Shown: positions 46,301-60,100 of the stretch, in pieces | Position numbering within the stretch: position 1 is the stretch's first letter | How the letters are laid out: each line of letters begins with the position of its first letter | From: Oryzias latipes | Taxonomy: Eukaryota > Chordata > Actinopteri > Beloniformes > Adrianichthyidae | NCBI RefSeq assembly: GCF_002234675.1 | Contig: NC_019869.2 | Span: 9,968,015 to 10,032,014, forward strand | DNA length: 64,000 nt | Direction of reading: 5' to 3' | The notes under the pieces: generated by a model | Told to the model about the DNA's origin: nothing | Seen by the model: the letters and a program-made list of their open reading frames with translations, nothing else | Database searches by the model: none | Position numbers and translations under genes: made by a program

Positions 46301-49300
46301 CAATGACTTTGATCCTTTGGCATCAGCAAGAGTTTTTTTGTTTTTGCTGTTTTCTGTCCTTTGCGTTGACACTCTTTTGACCTTTTCATGTCAAACATTC
46401 ACAAGCACACACCCTCTGACTCAAAAGTACTTTAGAATACTGCGGAATTAGGCTAAACTGCTTTTCCTCGCTGCTCAGGTCTAATGTAGCCATTTCTCCA
46501 TGCTTTAAGCACTACTGAGAAAGGATGCATTCTTTCAGACAGTTCTTGGAACATTGGTATGCACGATGCTGTTATTCACATTTGCAAAACGGTTCAAATG
46601 GATGGAAAGGCTGTTTCATATCTTGGTTAATTATGATTATTCTTGATTAACACTGGATAATTTGGCATGGCTTTTAAACACAGCTCTCTGACTTCTTCTG
46701 CTTAACTGTTTAACTTAAATGACTACATTTTTTAAAGAAGATACAGAGGAAAAGAGGATATAGGAACTATAGATCTGCTTGGGTGGTCTCCATCTCATAC
46801 AGCGTAACCTCTTTTTTCCCCGTTTGTTATTCTGAGGTCACAGGTCACTCTGCCTGAATTGCTTTATTTGTGGTATTTCATTTGTGAGCCACAAGGTCAA
46901 GTATAAGAAGAAGAGTGTTTGAAATGGCACAATGTTGAGGAGGTATATTCAGTTACCACAATAAAAAAAATAGGAGCAAAAACGTCAAAGTAGAAGCTGT
47001 TGTGGAGGACTACACATGAAATGAAACCGAGCAGATGTTTTTCTTTTTAAATGCAATTATTATTACTAATTTGTTAGTCTTTGTCTGTCTTTAAAGTGAA
47101 ATTGCAGTTGTCATGCTGCTGTAGGGGGATAGCAATGATATATATATACCGGTATATATTTTTAATCTTTTTTGGGGGGATATATTTTTACTTTTTTGTT
47201 GTGTCTCATCATTTGTCCTCTTGCTTTGTAGGTTTCTAAAAGAGTTGCCGATCTCATTCTGGAGAAACAGCCTTCCTATGTTAAGGTGAGATTTCTGTGT
47301 AATCTTGAACCATAGTTACTGATCAAATTTATTTGCTAAAATAAATCCAATTGAATTTTCTTTAAAAAACTCAGGTTTTATAATATTTTCTTAATACCAT
47401 TTTAAAACAACCAGGAATCAACATGCATGGAACGTTTTGTTGGTTCTTTCTTTTTGTGCATAAAACAGTCTCCAGTATTTTGCATTGTTGCAATCGTAAC
47501 AACTTCAGAAAAAAATATTGCAATAATAAAAAATAAAAAAATTGGCAAGAATTAGGAAAAAAAATGATAGCAGAGTTGACAAAGTGGACCACACCCACTA
47601 TGTGAGCATCCAACAGGTCAGACACACTTTCACTTTGCTGCTTTGTGCCTAATATTGTCAGCCAGATTAACTAACAAACGAGATAAAATTTCAAACGAGT
47701 ACATTTTTGATAGTTCCCCCATGTTTTATTTTGTAATCTTTTTCTGATAAAGTAATTAGAAAGAACAAAATAGACGGGCAATATCGTGGTGAGCACATAA
47801 ACAAAATGGACACGGATCATGTCTGCGATGCTTTTCAACTTCCAATTGCAGCTAATCTTAAAGTTTTCATGAGCAGCTGAGTTTAGTTTTTAGTTTCTTG
47901 CTTTTTTAGCTCTTAAAAAACATTAGAACGAAAATCACAGTAAAGATTTGAATAAAGATCACCTTTGTTTGTTTTTTTTAATTGAAAGCAATACACCTCA
48001 ATAGTTATCAGATGTAAAGGGAAAGTTTCATTTTCTCTTTTTTGCCAGACTGTTTTCACTTGATAGAGGGAACTACCGAGCGGTTGATTTTTAAAAAAAA
48101 TAAAAGCTCTTAAATTATAATTTATTCAAATACAAAATAGTAAATTTATTTTATAAACAGAAAGAGATGCAAGTGTTTAGTCCAAGTCTTTTAACTGAAC
48201 CAGTTGTTTTTAAATATTTTCTATATTGAATAGAAAAATTCATGTTCAGACTTAGCATTTTTGAAAAATGGAGGTTAGAATTTGATTTTAGCAAATACAA
48301 AAAAGGAAAAAATTTTAGGGTTGCTGAACAATATACACATTTAGCTAAAAACTATCATAAACTAAAATAAGTCATTTCATGGAAATATTTGAAACCTTTT
48401 TTAAAAAGAATTTTTTTGCTTCAAACATTAGAAGAATTACTAAAACCTTAGACATTGTTTCTTTTTATTTAAAATGTAACTTTTTAACAAATATAATACA
48501 TATCATTTTTGTATACAAATAATAAGCATGGCGCTATCAAGTAATTGTCCTAGATTTACAGTAACTTAAAAAAAATTGCATGTAAAAAAATCCAGACAAA
48601 ATCTTACAGGGACAAATTAAATACATGTACAGATTACAGAAAAGTACATGTATAGCCTATTTTCCATTGAATGGTATGTTACGGTAACGGTACGGTACAG
48701 TTTAGACGGGTCCAGGCAATTCAGGTGAGTGTTTTCACTCAACGTTGTATCTTCATGGAGCATGTGAGGGTGTAGACCAATTCCTTTGTGTCATAGTAGT
48801 GCGACTAGAGCAAAAGCAAAGCTATCAATAACAACAACAATGGAGCCAGGAGCTCATTTTTTTCCCACTTGGCTTTTGGTGCTTTGTAGGTCTGCACAAT
48901 ATATTGAAAATTTTTTGTTATTGCGATATCAAGCTGTGTAATATGCATATCGCAAAAGATGGAGAAAATTGCAATAAACGGTTTCCTTAAATTTGCCAAA
49001 ACAATCTTATGGCAGCTTGAATTATTTAACAAATCAAATAAATCCACTTATGCATTTTACGAATTGGATGGACTCCTTCTTTGTTAGATGTTTGCCTACT
49101 ATGTAGACTTGAGTCATTTGGAGTATAATTAAAGTTATGTTGACTCTTGTTTAAATGAAACTGTTGCAAAGGAAATTGCAACAGTTTCATTGTTTGGTTT
49201 TGGTTGTTTTTCTATTTGTTCATATACCGCAAGTTATACCGTCATTGCAATGTCGATCACTAACATCGCATTCATGATTTTTATGATGTTATGTTTACTT

Positions 49301-51117
49301 TACAATTACTGGTATGAAGCCCACTGAGACGACTATTGTTGTAATATTGGGCTATATAAATAAAATTCAATTGAATTGAACAATGACAGGTTGTAGCCTT
49401 TACCTTAAAGGTCACAGGTTACAGATGCGTTTCTGTTTAATCTGCATGTTTCAATGTTCTTGTTTTCTTCATTTCCTTCTTATAAATGTGTTTATCTTTA
49501 TATACATCAGTTGTAAGTTCAGGCCATTGACTAATTTTAACATGCCACTTTAAGGCACTTTTCTAGCACCAGGAAGCTTTCCAATTTCTTTCTTTCAAAA
49601 ATGTGAGATGAATTCTTTCATCTTATGATGCATGCCCACCCTTGCTTTGAACCTTTGACCGGATATGCTTTAATAAATTTTGTCCTGTCAGAAATGGTAG
49701 ATATTGTTGAGGTCTACAGTCACCAATGGTACTTAAGTTGAAGATGGAGCTTTATACTCTGAACCTGTGACGTAGTAAATGGATTTAATTTAAGAAAATG
49801 TAATTTAAAATGACTTTGCAAGTCATTTTCCACTGATGTGCAGACTGTCATTTCCTCTGTTTATTGTATGGCTCAGTGTTGTAGCTTTGGTTCTACACTG
49901 AAATGATGAGTTGTTATTTTATATATATATATATATTAGGGTTGTGCCGATGGGTGACTGACATCCCGATGGAGAGACACCATCGTGATGCCACGCCCCC
50001 GCCAGGCTGCGAGTAGACACCATAAGCCGCGGTGACATGTGCAAAATATCTTGATCGGATCAATGGTTGGATTAGAATCCAACCGTGTACATGGGCCCAG
50101 AAAAATGTTTTCAGAATATAAGAAACGTTCACATGGGTCACACTTTCGGTCGGAAGAAATCTTTCGCAGATGCGCAGAAGGGTTTGAAAAAACGGAATGA
50201 CTGAAGATATGACTTCCGCCGAGCGGCTATATACATTGACATGTCAGCTCCGTAATATACGAGACGATCTTCTAAACGTGCTTTTAATAATGTTACGATT
50301 ATTATGAAACACCTGTTCGCCTGTTTTAATTTTAATCCGTCTGGTCAGCGCTTTTTCTGTTGAAGAGCGGAGCCGGAAAGAAGCCGGAATTAGCAGTATG
50401 CTAACACAGGCTAACAAACTTTAGCTTTGGGTGGTGCTGCAATCTGCATCCTGGCTGCACGTAAACATGTGGAAATAACATCAGCCTTTATTTTGTCGGG
50501 ACGCGACTCGAAACACAAATCCACGTGATTGTTTGAACGGTTTCTAAGGACTGAGCGACATTTCTGCTTTGAAGCTCACACCGCCGCTTTGTGTGTGTGC
50601 TGACGATCCGAGCTGTGCAGACACACACTTTTAGACCCGGTTCTGAGTTCGGTAGCTTGTTCCCCTAGAGCTCCGGGACGGATCGCAGTCCTAAATCTCC
50701 CACACATACCCCTCATGTAACAAAGCACCCCCCCCCCCCCTTCCCCTCAAACACAAAGCTGTAAGTCTGCGCTCCGCCGGTCCACTTGACTTGTTAAGTG
50801 CGGGAGCGGACCACTTCTTTTCTATTTTGTTTGTTACTTTTTATTTGTTAAAGTCATTTCCCTCAGTTTATACTGGATCATCGCGGATGAGTTATTAGTT
50901 GGGAAATAAAATAAATAAAGTAATAAAGTAAAATAACAAATAGCAATTTTACAAGACCGAAAAATTAAAAATAGCCCCCCCTACTTCGATATCATCGTCC
51001 ATACCGATGGTTGACAGCAAACATCGTCAACGGCCAATTTAAGGGACATCGCCCAGCCCTAATATATATGTACACATGTATCTATGTATGTGTATATATG
51101 TATATATATATATATAT

Positions 51118-51155
<38 letters not shown>

Positions 51156-54100
51156 GTATACCTAAATACCTGCAACGAGTAAGGCAAGTCCTAAGAAGCC
51201 AGCTCAATGGCAAAAATAAGACCCGGGCAATAAACAGCTATGCACTGCCAGTTATCAGATACCCTGCAGGAATAATAAGATGGCCAAAGGAAGAGATACA
51301 GACCACGGATGTTAAAACACGAAAGCTCCTCACCATGCATGGAGGATTCCATCCCAAATCCAGCACCCTGAGACTGTATGCTAGCCGCAAGGAAGGAGGC
51401 CGAGGACTAGTGAGAGTAGAAGCCACTATCCAGGATGAAACATCCAAGATGCATGAGTACATCAAGCTCAAGGCCCCAACTGACAGTGTGCTCAGTGAAT
51501 GTCTCAGGCAATGGAGAGCAGAGAGGATACAGAGCTGGAGGACAGATCCTCATGGGAGGACAAACCCCTGCATGGGATGTACCGCCGGACCATAACTGAA
51601 GTGGCTGATATCAAGAAGTCCTATCAATGGCTTGAAAGGGCTGGCCTACAGGACAGCACCGAAGCACTCATCCTGGCAGCCCAGGAACAAGCCCTGAGCA
51701 CCAGAGCAATAGAGGCTCAGATCTACCACTCCAGACAAGACCCAAGGTGAAGGCTGTGCAAAGAGGCGCCTGAAACAATCCAGCACATAACTGCAAGGTG
51801 TAAGATGCTGGCCGGGAAAAGCATACATGGAGCGCCACAATCAAGTGGCTGGAATAATGTACAGGATCATGTGTGCAGAATATGGACTGGAAACCCCAAG
51901 GTCAAAATGGGAAACGGTGGTAGAGAATGAGAGGGCAAAGATCCTGTGGGACCTCCAGATCCAGACTGATAGGATGGTAATGGCGAACCAACCAGACATT
52001 GTTGTGGTGGATAAAGAACAGAGGAAAGCCGTTGTGGTGGATGTGGCAGTGCCAAGCGATGGGAACATAAGGAAGAAGGAACATGAGAAACTGGAGAAAT
52101 ACCAGGAACTCCGATAAGAATTGGAGAAAGCCTGGAAAGTGAAGATGACAGTGGTGCCTGTGGTAAGTGGGGCACTCGGGGCAGTAACCCCCAAGCTGGA
52201 GGAGTGGCTACAACAGATACCTGGAAAGACCTCAGACCTCTCAGTTTAGAAAAGCGCAGTGCTAGGAACAGCTAAGATACTGCGCAGGACCCTCAAGCTC
52301 CCAGGCCTCTGGTAGAGGACCGAACTTGGAGGAAAAACCACCTGCGGAGGGTGAGAGGGGCGTTTTTATATATATAGCAAAGACTTTAGCAACACGTAAG
52401 GGTAAATATGGGACTGTGCAAAGGTCACCTTAGTGGGGGGTCTTGCATATCATCTGCACACCCCATGTGTGCATGCAACAATCGCATTTGGCCACTAAGG
52501 GTGGTGTAAGGACACCGTACGATAGCATCAATGTGTTCAACTGACATTTGCCTTACAAATACTTCGCAATAAACTTACCACACTCACAACAATGGTACAT
52601 TCCACTTTAATGGTGTCCCTTGAGATGGCCGTACGAGCCTCAAGGGAACTGGAAGACACACCTGTATAACCATTAAGACGCGGCCAATCCTCTGTATGAT
52701 CGTCCATGGGCCCGGACAACCCAAAAACCTGAAGTATGTACATGTGACTAAGGCTCACAATTTATACTAGAATAAAACGCCTCCTCAATGTTTACCTTCC
52801 TTAGGGAGTTGCACTTTTATATTATAGTGTCCATATATTGTTAAGGCGTTTAAGCGTTTTTAGCTCCCCAGAAAAGCATCACACAGTGAATGTCCCTACA
52901 GAGAAAACCCAGTTTAAGTAAGCTTTGTTAATGTTCTTTGAAAAGATCAAGATCTTCGTCAACGCTGGAGATCATGAGGGCAGATTGGCTTGAATGAAAG
53001 TATTGATGTTGTGCCCTCAGCTGAAGTGCCTCTTTGTTGTTGTTGCGGTTGTTTTTTTGAAATTTTTTACTGCCGTTATAAATGAATTTTTATCACATCC
53101 TTATTTACTGCTGAAAGGTTAATGTTATTTTCTCTGACAGTGTTATTAGGGTTTATTTGCAAACAATGAATCTTTTTTTTGAAAGAGTGGTGAAGCAACT
53201 GCAAGCAATACCGTCATCGTAATATTGATCACTAACATTGCATGTCGCGAATTTTCCTTATATCGTGCAGCCCTACTGCTTTGTATATACAAGTCATTTA
53301 ATGTTGTTTGAGAGAAGATTGCGAGTGGCAAAGAGGGATACAGCCAAAATAGGGGTTTGGATGGTTTGGCACTTTCTTTTGTCGTTCCGTTAATTTTTTC
53401 TTTGGACCTGCAACCAACAGGGCCCCAAAAAAATGAGTCAATTTTATAATCGAAACGCTCAAAATATCAGACCGTACTGTATCATATGGCTCAGTGGAAA
53501 CGGGGCCTATGTGTTTGTTTGATTAATGGTTTTTGAATGAATACTCTTTTTGATTGAGGAACCTCAAAACAGAGGCAAAGGTCTGCCTTTGTTTTTTGCT
53601 ACAGTAGGTCTCTATATTTATCACCATTGTGTTCCAGTCATCTCTGCTTTACTTTTGACTTAACTGGATCAGAGGATTCTAGACTCTGATTGAACTTATC
53701 AGACTCAGGCAATCGAGGACAAGTAGAGCAGGGCCATCTAAATTCTGTATAAAATGTCACTTTTCTCTTCAGAGTTATGTTTCTTCTCTTCTTTGGTAGT
53801 TTCATCAGAGAGGTTTAGGTCTCAGCAGCTCACATCTGATGATTGACAGCTTTAACAAGTGTGGTGTTTAGGGAAACTGCTCTAAGATTACTTAAATTGT
53901 TAAGTCTTCTGAAGGTCAGTCTGCTAAAAGGGACTGATCTAAAATTTCGTGAACCTTTGGCCAACTCTTCAAAATGAAGATAATTACCAAACCTATTAGC
54001 AGACTTTTTAGGTTTTGTGAAGTATTTTTTCTTGATCTTTCTGTCTTAAGCCACATTCTCTGTCTGCTTATGCCATGCAGAGTTTGAAGTTCACTCCATT

Positions 54101-57100
54101 TTCCACATTTAATGTTCACCATTTAGTTTTCTGTGAACCGCAGAGTCAGGGGAAACTTTTTTGATTCACCGATTTTTGTACGTTTTCCCAGTGGTTAAGA
54201 AATGACTAGTCTATAATTTTTATTTGTGTTTTTTTTAACAGTTAGACACATAACAATAGAAAATGAACTAAAAACAAAGTTGTAAACTATATTGATGCAT
54301 TCAAGCCCTTACAAATCAGCAAGATTGTGGCAACAAGGTTTCTTTTAAATGGTTAAATTAGCTGAGATTAGGCACACTCTTCAATGGTAATCACTTCATC
54401 TCAGCTTCTTTCCTATATGGAGGACATCCATCCCATCCACAGAAGCAACAAATCAACCTATCCCAATTCCAAAGTCTTAAGCATGGTCAATCACTAAAAG
54501 CTGTCCAATATTATTAAGAACAAAATTATAGACTTTTACGAGGCTGGAAAGAGCTTCAAGGTCATTGCCAAGAAGCTTAGTTGAAGAGCGATTACATGCA
54601 AATGATAGCTTCACAAAACAACTATTTATACTCTTGGCTTATTCATGCAGGGCTTTACCTCGTAGACTTTGAGTAAACAGGAGAATTGTGAGGAATCTGC
54701 TTGAACCTACAGAAAATAATTTCTCAACTATCTCATGCCAGCTTGAACCAAATTAATCAAGAAAACAACTGGTAACACACTGAAATCATACTGTACCAAC
54801 AAGATCCTCCTACCCAAAAAACGAAATAAAGGGCTTCGAAGCGCTTTGTGTTACACAAAATAATGAAATACACAGAATACCCTCAACCCACATGACCCTT
54901 CTGCACCTGAAAAAAATGAACTATAAACATTTCTTATTGTATACCTGCTGTTTTTTTGCAACATCCAAAATGGCATTAATCCTTGAGATTCGTCCTTAAC
55001 ATATATTTAACTTAACAAATATATTTAATCAGACATCTCTGCTGAAAACACTGAGCAAATGGGGTCCACACTGCCATTTCCTTCTGCCCCAGTATTGTTA
55101 TAACACATCAGACAACACATAAATTACACAGACACAAGTATTTCTTAGTGCTTGAAACTGTAGACCACTAGGCATCTAATATAATTCATAACTGTGTGAG
55201 CTGTCTCAGTACCCCTCAGGGGACACTTGCATTAAGAAACATGATCTGATTGCCTCAAGTGGAAGATGATGCGGAAGCCAGAGCCATGACTTTTGATTCA
55301 TTTAGAATGCTTTATTACTAATTCATAATGTGTATGATTCAGCTGCCAGCTTTCTTCTCTATTATTAATACCTCTACATTTTCAAACTGTTGCACTATTT
55401 AACTCAACAACTTTAAGGTGTAACTAACTTAAACTGCGCTAACATTAAACCGGTGGGTAATTCTGGGTGAATTAATCAATTTTCCACTTGAAAATTAAGA
55501 AATTAAAACAATATCCTCAAACTTTCTTGAATTTAACTTGTAAACAAAAAATCCCTTTGCTTGAAGTTATATTAATTGCATTGGGTGGCCGCGACAACCC
55601 CCACTTAACATAATTGTGTCAAAATTGAATTTGTTTTTGAATTTTTTTTTTTAATTTCCAGGAGAAGAAAACAAGCGATTTATAGTTTCTGCTTTTGATT
55701 TTGTTTTTTGATGGCATTTTGGCCTCTGTTACTGGAATTCCCATCTGGGTTTTGCCTAAAAAGAGTAAAAAGAAAAAGTAAAAATTATTTGAGATTGTTA
55801 TGTCCTTCTTCAGAGAGGAGGGAGAAATGTGCAACATAAAGAAAATAATGATTACGGGGCGGGGATAAGGTTGGCCACACAGCCGTTTATTTGGTGACAC
55901 ATAAAAATCAAAGGGAACTACCGGTAATGGGAAATAACTAACAGCACGCCAATGGGGGAATAATTAATAGTATAACTTAAATTCTCAGGCTTTATAGCAA
56001 GACACCAAAGACAGAAATGCAAAACTCCAAATTACTCAAAATGCAAACAAAAGACCACAAGAGTAAGATGTAACGTAGATGTAACGTAAAGACAAAACCA
56101 GAATCAAACTAAGGGGGAAACCAGAGGCTTTCTCAAGCTAAGGCCAGGCAGATGGCAGGGGCAGGCTGAAGGAACAAATTCCCACTCAGGAATGCAGGAC
56201 TTCTGCAGGAGCTAGAACACAAATACTTACACTCACCCAAAAGAAGCAGACACTACCAGGGGTCGTAATAGAGATCAAATGCAGTTTTTTTTTAATTTGT
56301 ACATGTTTTAAATGCAGCTCTTACTTAATGTGAATGTGAAATGGCCTCAGTGCTCCACATGAACAGAATGAAGTCACTAAATGTCACAAACCATATTAGC
56401 CATTACAAGTTTGTCTTTGTTTATGCCCAAAAAATCTTAAATCTAAAAATTGTTTCTCTGTTTTGTTGATCCTTCCTATCATATTTTTTCAATAAGCTTT
56501 CTTGCACTTTAGATTTTTGACAACAGTGATGTAAAAGTCTGATCAGTGGGACATGTCTGTACACAATGAGGGTGTAATGATACAATCAAATATTGATGTG
56601 TATAGGATCAAATATTGACGATTTGAAGTGGCAAAGCTTGTGTTTGAGAAAATGTCATTTTGCCACTTGGATTGTTGAAATTGTTTGTGAAACTCGTAAT
56701 GGTGTTGCTTTAGAGATTTTTCCTTTAGAAAAATTTTAAAATTAATATAAAACCTAGAAAATGTGTTTGAATTAAACAACTGAAAAATAAAACTTTTTTG
56801 AATACATAATTGGACAGACTTTCCAGCAATTTTCCTTAAGAGTTGTGGAGCTTTGGCTGCCATTAATAGACCAAAGTCAGAGTGGAGAGCCCCATCAGAA
56901 GCATAATGAAAATATGAAAGCAAAGTGTGGAACAAGAGGTCAGTGGGTAGTTAATGTTTTGCAAGGTGATGGATGAGAACACTCATGATTATGCAGAAAT
57001 CGAAAGCCTTTAAAATAAGCTTCTTTGTGACATATTTCGGCTGAAGTCCTCCTCCTTGGAAACTTCCCGATGCAGCGATTGCAGACATCGTGCGAGACGA

Positions 57101-60100
57101 GTAACATGACCTGACTTTATGTTGGACATCTAATTGGTGTGTGGTGCACACGAGCTTACAATGTCCTTTGTGTTTGACTCCATAATTGAATGTAGTCAAA
57201 GCCAACAAACTGTATTATTTTTCTGCTTAAACCTGTATGACCATTGGTTTGGGATTTTTGCATTAAATGTGCATGAATACTCCTGTAAGCTGATTATATT
57301 GGCTGTGTCTCAGGTTATTTGTACTTCGTGGTTTAGGCTGGTAGCCCATAACTTTACGTTTTTTAGGAGTTTTTCCTTACCGCAAAGGAGGGTCTAAGGG
57401 CAAGGATGCCCAATTCAGTTTAGTCTGTTTAGTTAGTTTAGTTTAGAATGTACCTATTGAATTCCATGTGTTCATGATTCTTATGATGTTATGTTTACTT
57501 TACAATTACTGGTATGAAGCCCACTGAGACTATGGAGTCCTATACTGTTCATAATTAAATAAATAAATATTAAATTAAATAAATAAATATGACCTCATGC
57601 AAATACACAATAAACCAATAAATCTCTCATAAATATATAAAAAGATCATGAAATTGTGAAAAACCTGCACACTGATTTTTAAATTAGCCATTTTATTACC
57701 CAATATATTTCATTTCGGCTTTAAAAACCTGTTCATTATTTTAAAACAGCATTTTAAAATATTCATTTTTAATCATGTTGAATATTATTATAATTCTGTC
57801 TTTTTTCAGAAGCTCGTATTTCAAAATCAATATTTTCCTAAGTAGCTTTGTTTTTATTTCATGTTGCTGTTTTTCACAATGGCTTATTTATTTCATGAAG
57901 AGCTTTTTCAGGAGAATGAGTCTCTGTCAATCAGTGAAAGTGGGCGGGATCTAAACGCTCATTGGCTCATCCATGGAAATCGACTCATATTCCTCGATAC
58001 CCGTTCAGCGGTGTGCCAGTCAGAGAGATTACATGTTTCAGTGATATCCGTGCGGCTTTGGTTACATTAGAGATCAAATAGAAACAAACTATTTGTCTGC
58101 TGCAGAAGAAGCAAACTTGAACGACTCTGTTTTTGTAGTTTGAGGGTTTGTGTGGACCAAACCACAGAGGAGCTCCGGTCGTCCACCTCTTGAAGGCCCC
58201 GGTTGAAACACTCCTCATTCTTACACTATTCACTCAGAGCTCACATCGTGCCTGATCTCGGCTCGCAGGAGGTGAGCTGGCGGACCGACAATCAGACCAG
58301 GCAGCTACACAAAGCGGAACAAGCCTGCTCATGCCTCCTGAACCTTATTTTTCTATTTTCAATGAGACACTGATTATAATCAGGTCCTCTGATTTTATTT
58401 TTCCCTCTCAGGGAAAATGTTGAACCTTTCCTGCGATGACGTTTCTGACATCTTAACACTCTCCATGTGCATTGTGCATCCATGCATTGTGACTGATATA
58501 AGCACAATCAACTGCTCCATGTGGCTATCAGGCTAAAAACATTAGCTGATAGCTCTTCCCGTTTTTATATATGTAGCAAAGACTTAAGCAACACGTAAGG
58601 GTAAATATGGGACTGTGCAAAGGTCACCTTAGTGGGGGGTCTTGCATATCACCTGCACACCCCATGTGTGCATGCAACAATCGCATTTGGCCACTAAGGG
58701 TGGTGTAAGGGCACCGTACGATAGCATCAATGTGTTCAACTGACATTTGCCTTACAAATACTTCGCAATAAACTTACCACACTCACAACAATGGTACATT
58801 CCACTTTAATGGTGTCCCTTGAGATGGCCGTACGAGCCTCAAGGGAACTGGAAGACACACCTGTATTACCATTAAGACGCGGCCAATCCTCTGTATGATC
58901 GTCCATGGGCTCCGACAACCCAAAAACCTGAAGTATGTACATGTGACTAAGGCTCACAATTTATACTAGAATAAAACGCCTCCTCAATGTTTACCTTCCT
59001 TAGGGAGTTGCACTTTTATATTATAGTGTCCATATATTGTTAAGGCGTTTAAGCGTTTTTAGCTCCCCAGAAAAGCATCACACAGTGAATGTCCCTCCAG
59101 AGAAAACCCAGTTTAAGTAAGCTTTGTTAATGTTCTTTGAAAAGATCAAGATCTTCGTCAACGCTGGAGATCATGAGGGCAGATTGGTTTGAATGAAAGT
59201 ATTGATGTTGTGCCCTCAGCTGAAGTGCTTCTTTGTTGTTGTTGCGGTTGTTTTTTTAATTTTTTACTGCCGTTAAAAATGAATTTTCTCACATCCTTAT
59301 TTACTGCTGAAAGGTTAATGTTATTTTCTCTGACAGTGTTATTAGGGTTTATTTGCAAACAATGAAGCTTTTTTTTTGAAAGAGAGGTGAAGCAACGTTC
59401 AGAAAAGGACATCATAAGTAATATGCTTCTACCTCAGGCATGACATCTGGAAGATGAAGAAAGTAAAAGGACATGAAATGCCGGGCTTACATTGTTTCAC
59501 GGTGAAGTTGTCCTCAGCAGAGGCCACTGAAGTGGGATAACTAAGGTTTCCAAGCAGAGTGCTCATTGATGCTTCTCAAAATGTCAAAGTTCTGAAGGAG
59601 AAGAAGGTTTTATTTGATTTTTTTTTTTTTTTTTTTTGCAATCTAAAAGTTATTTTGATCTATATTTCCAGCTCCGAATAATAAAAGGTTGAAAGGTATG
59701 GATGATGCAAAAAGGAAAACACAAGGTTAAGCCTTTTGCTGTATTTCTGACATTTTACGTTGTTGCTTTTTCCGTGTACAGGTGAGGACAGGAAAGCTGT
59801 AGCTCTTTTTGTTGTTGCCATTCTTTCTGAGGACATGCAAACATTCAGGAATAAGTAAAACCACAGTTAGAAGGATTTCAGATTTATACATTTGTTGTTT
59901 TATTGTGTTTGGAAACTTCACAACAGATTACATTTTCACAAAAAACTCTCTTTTGAGGCTCCAGAGTAGGCACAGAAGGGTTTCCATTATGTTTTCGCAA
60001 AAAAGCATGTCTTAATGTAATACTCTGCATGAATACTGTCTATACAAAAAAGTAGATATACAATTAAAAAAATCTTTAGAACTAATATACATATTTGATC

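Larger units (their letters stand above)
48887..53275. mobile_element. hAT-like element inserted in the outer transposon, itself interrupted
   Basis: Left terminus TAGGTCTGCACAATAT, right terminus ATATCGTGCAGCCCTA (complement TAGGGCTGCACGATAT). The flanks are GTGCTTTG (48879-48886) and CTGCTTTG (53276-53283), 7 of 8 identical, the hAT duplication length. Its own sequence covers 48887-49264 and about 53200-53275. These two pieces overlap in content (CGTCATTGCAATGTCGATCACTAACATCGC versus CGTCATCGTAATATTGATCACTAACATTGC), so the interior was formed by more than simple insertion, perhaps recombination between two copies. Confidence 0.65.
48654..53507. mobile_element. Outer DNA transposon of a nested insertion (vps50 intron 5)
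   Basis: The left end AGCCTATTTTCCATTGAATGG plus ACGGTACGGTACAG and the right end CCGTACTGTATCATATGGC, TCAGTGGAAACGGGGCC are related inverted termini (complement GGCCCCGTTTCCACTGA...). TAT is present at both outer borders. Left-arm internal sequence runs to 48886 and right-arm sequence resumes at 53276. Everything between is later insertion. The family resembles fish MITEs ending GGCCCCGTTTCCACTGA; superfamily not assigned. Confidence 0.6.

Noticed and set aside
51011..51150. N-terminal part of the 194-codon frame before the LINE
   Set aside because: It translates hAT terminus and TA microsatellite; only the part after 51153 is LINE-derived.
56543..56935. 130-codon minus-strand frame in vps50 intron 5
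   Set aside because: AT-rich, no domain, inside an intron whose exon junctions are complete without it.
52362..59396. The duplicate blocks as the two LTRs of a retrovirus-like element
   Set aside because: No gag/pol-like frame in the 5.4 kb between them, no primer-binding site after the first copy, no polypurine tract before the second, and no TG...CA ends or matching flank duplication.
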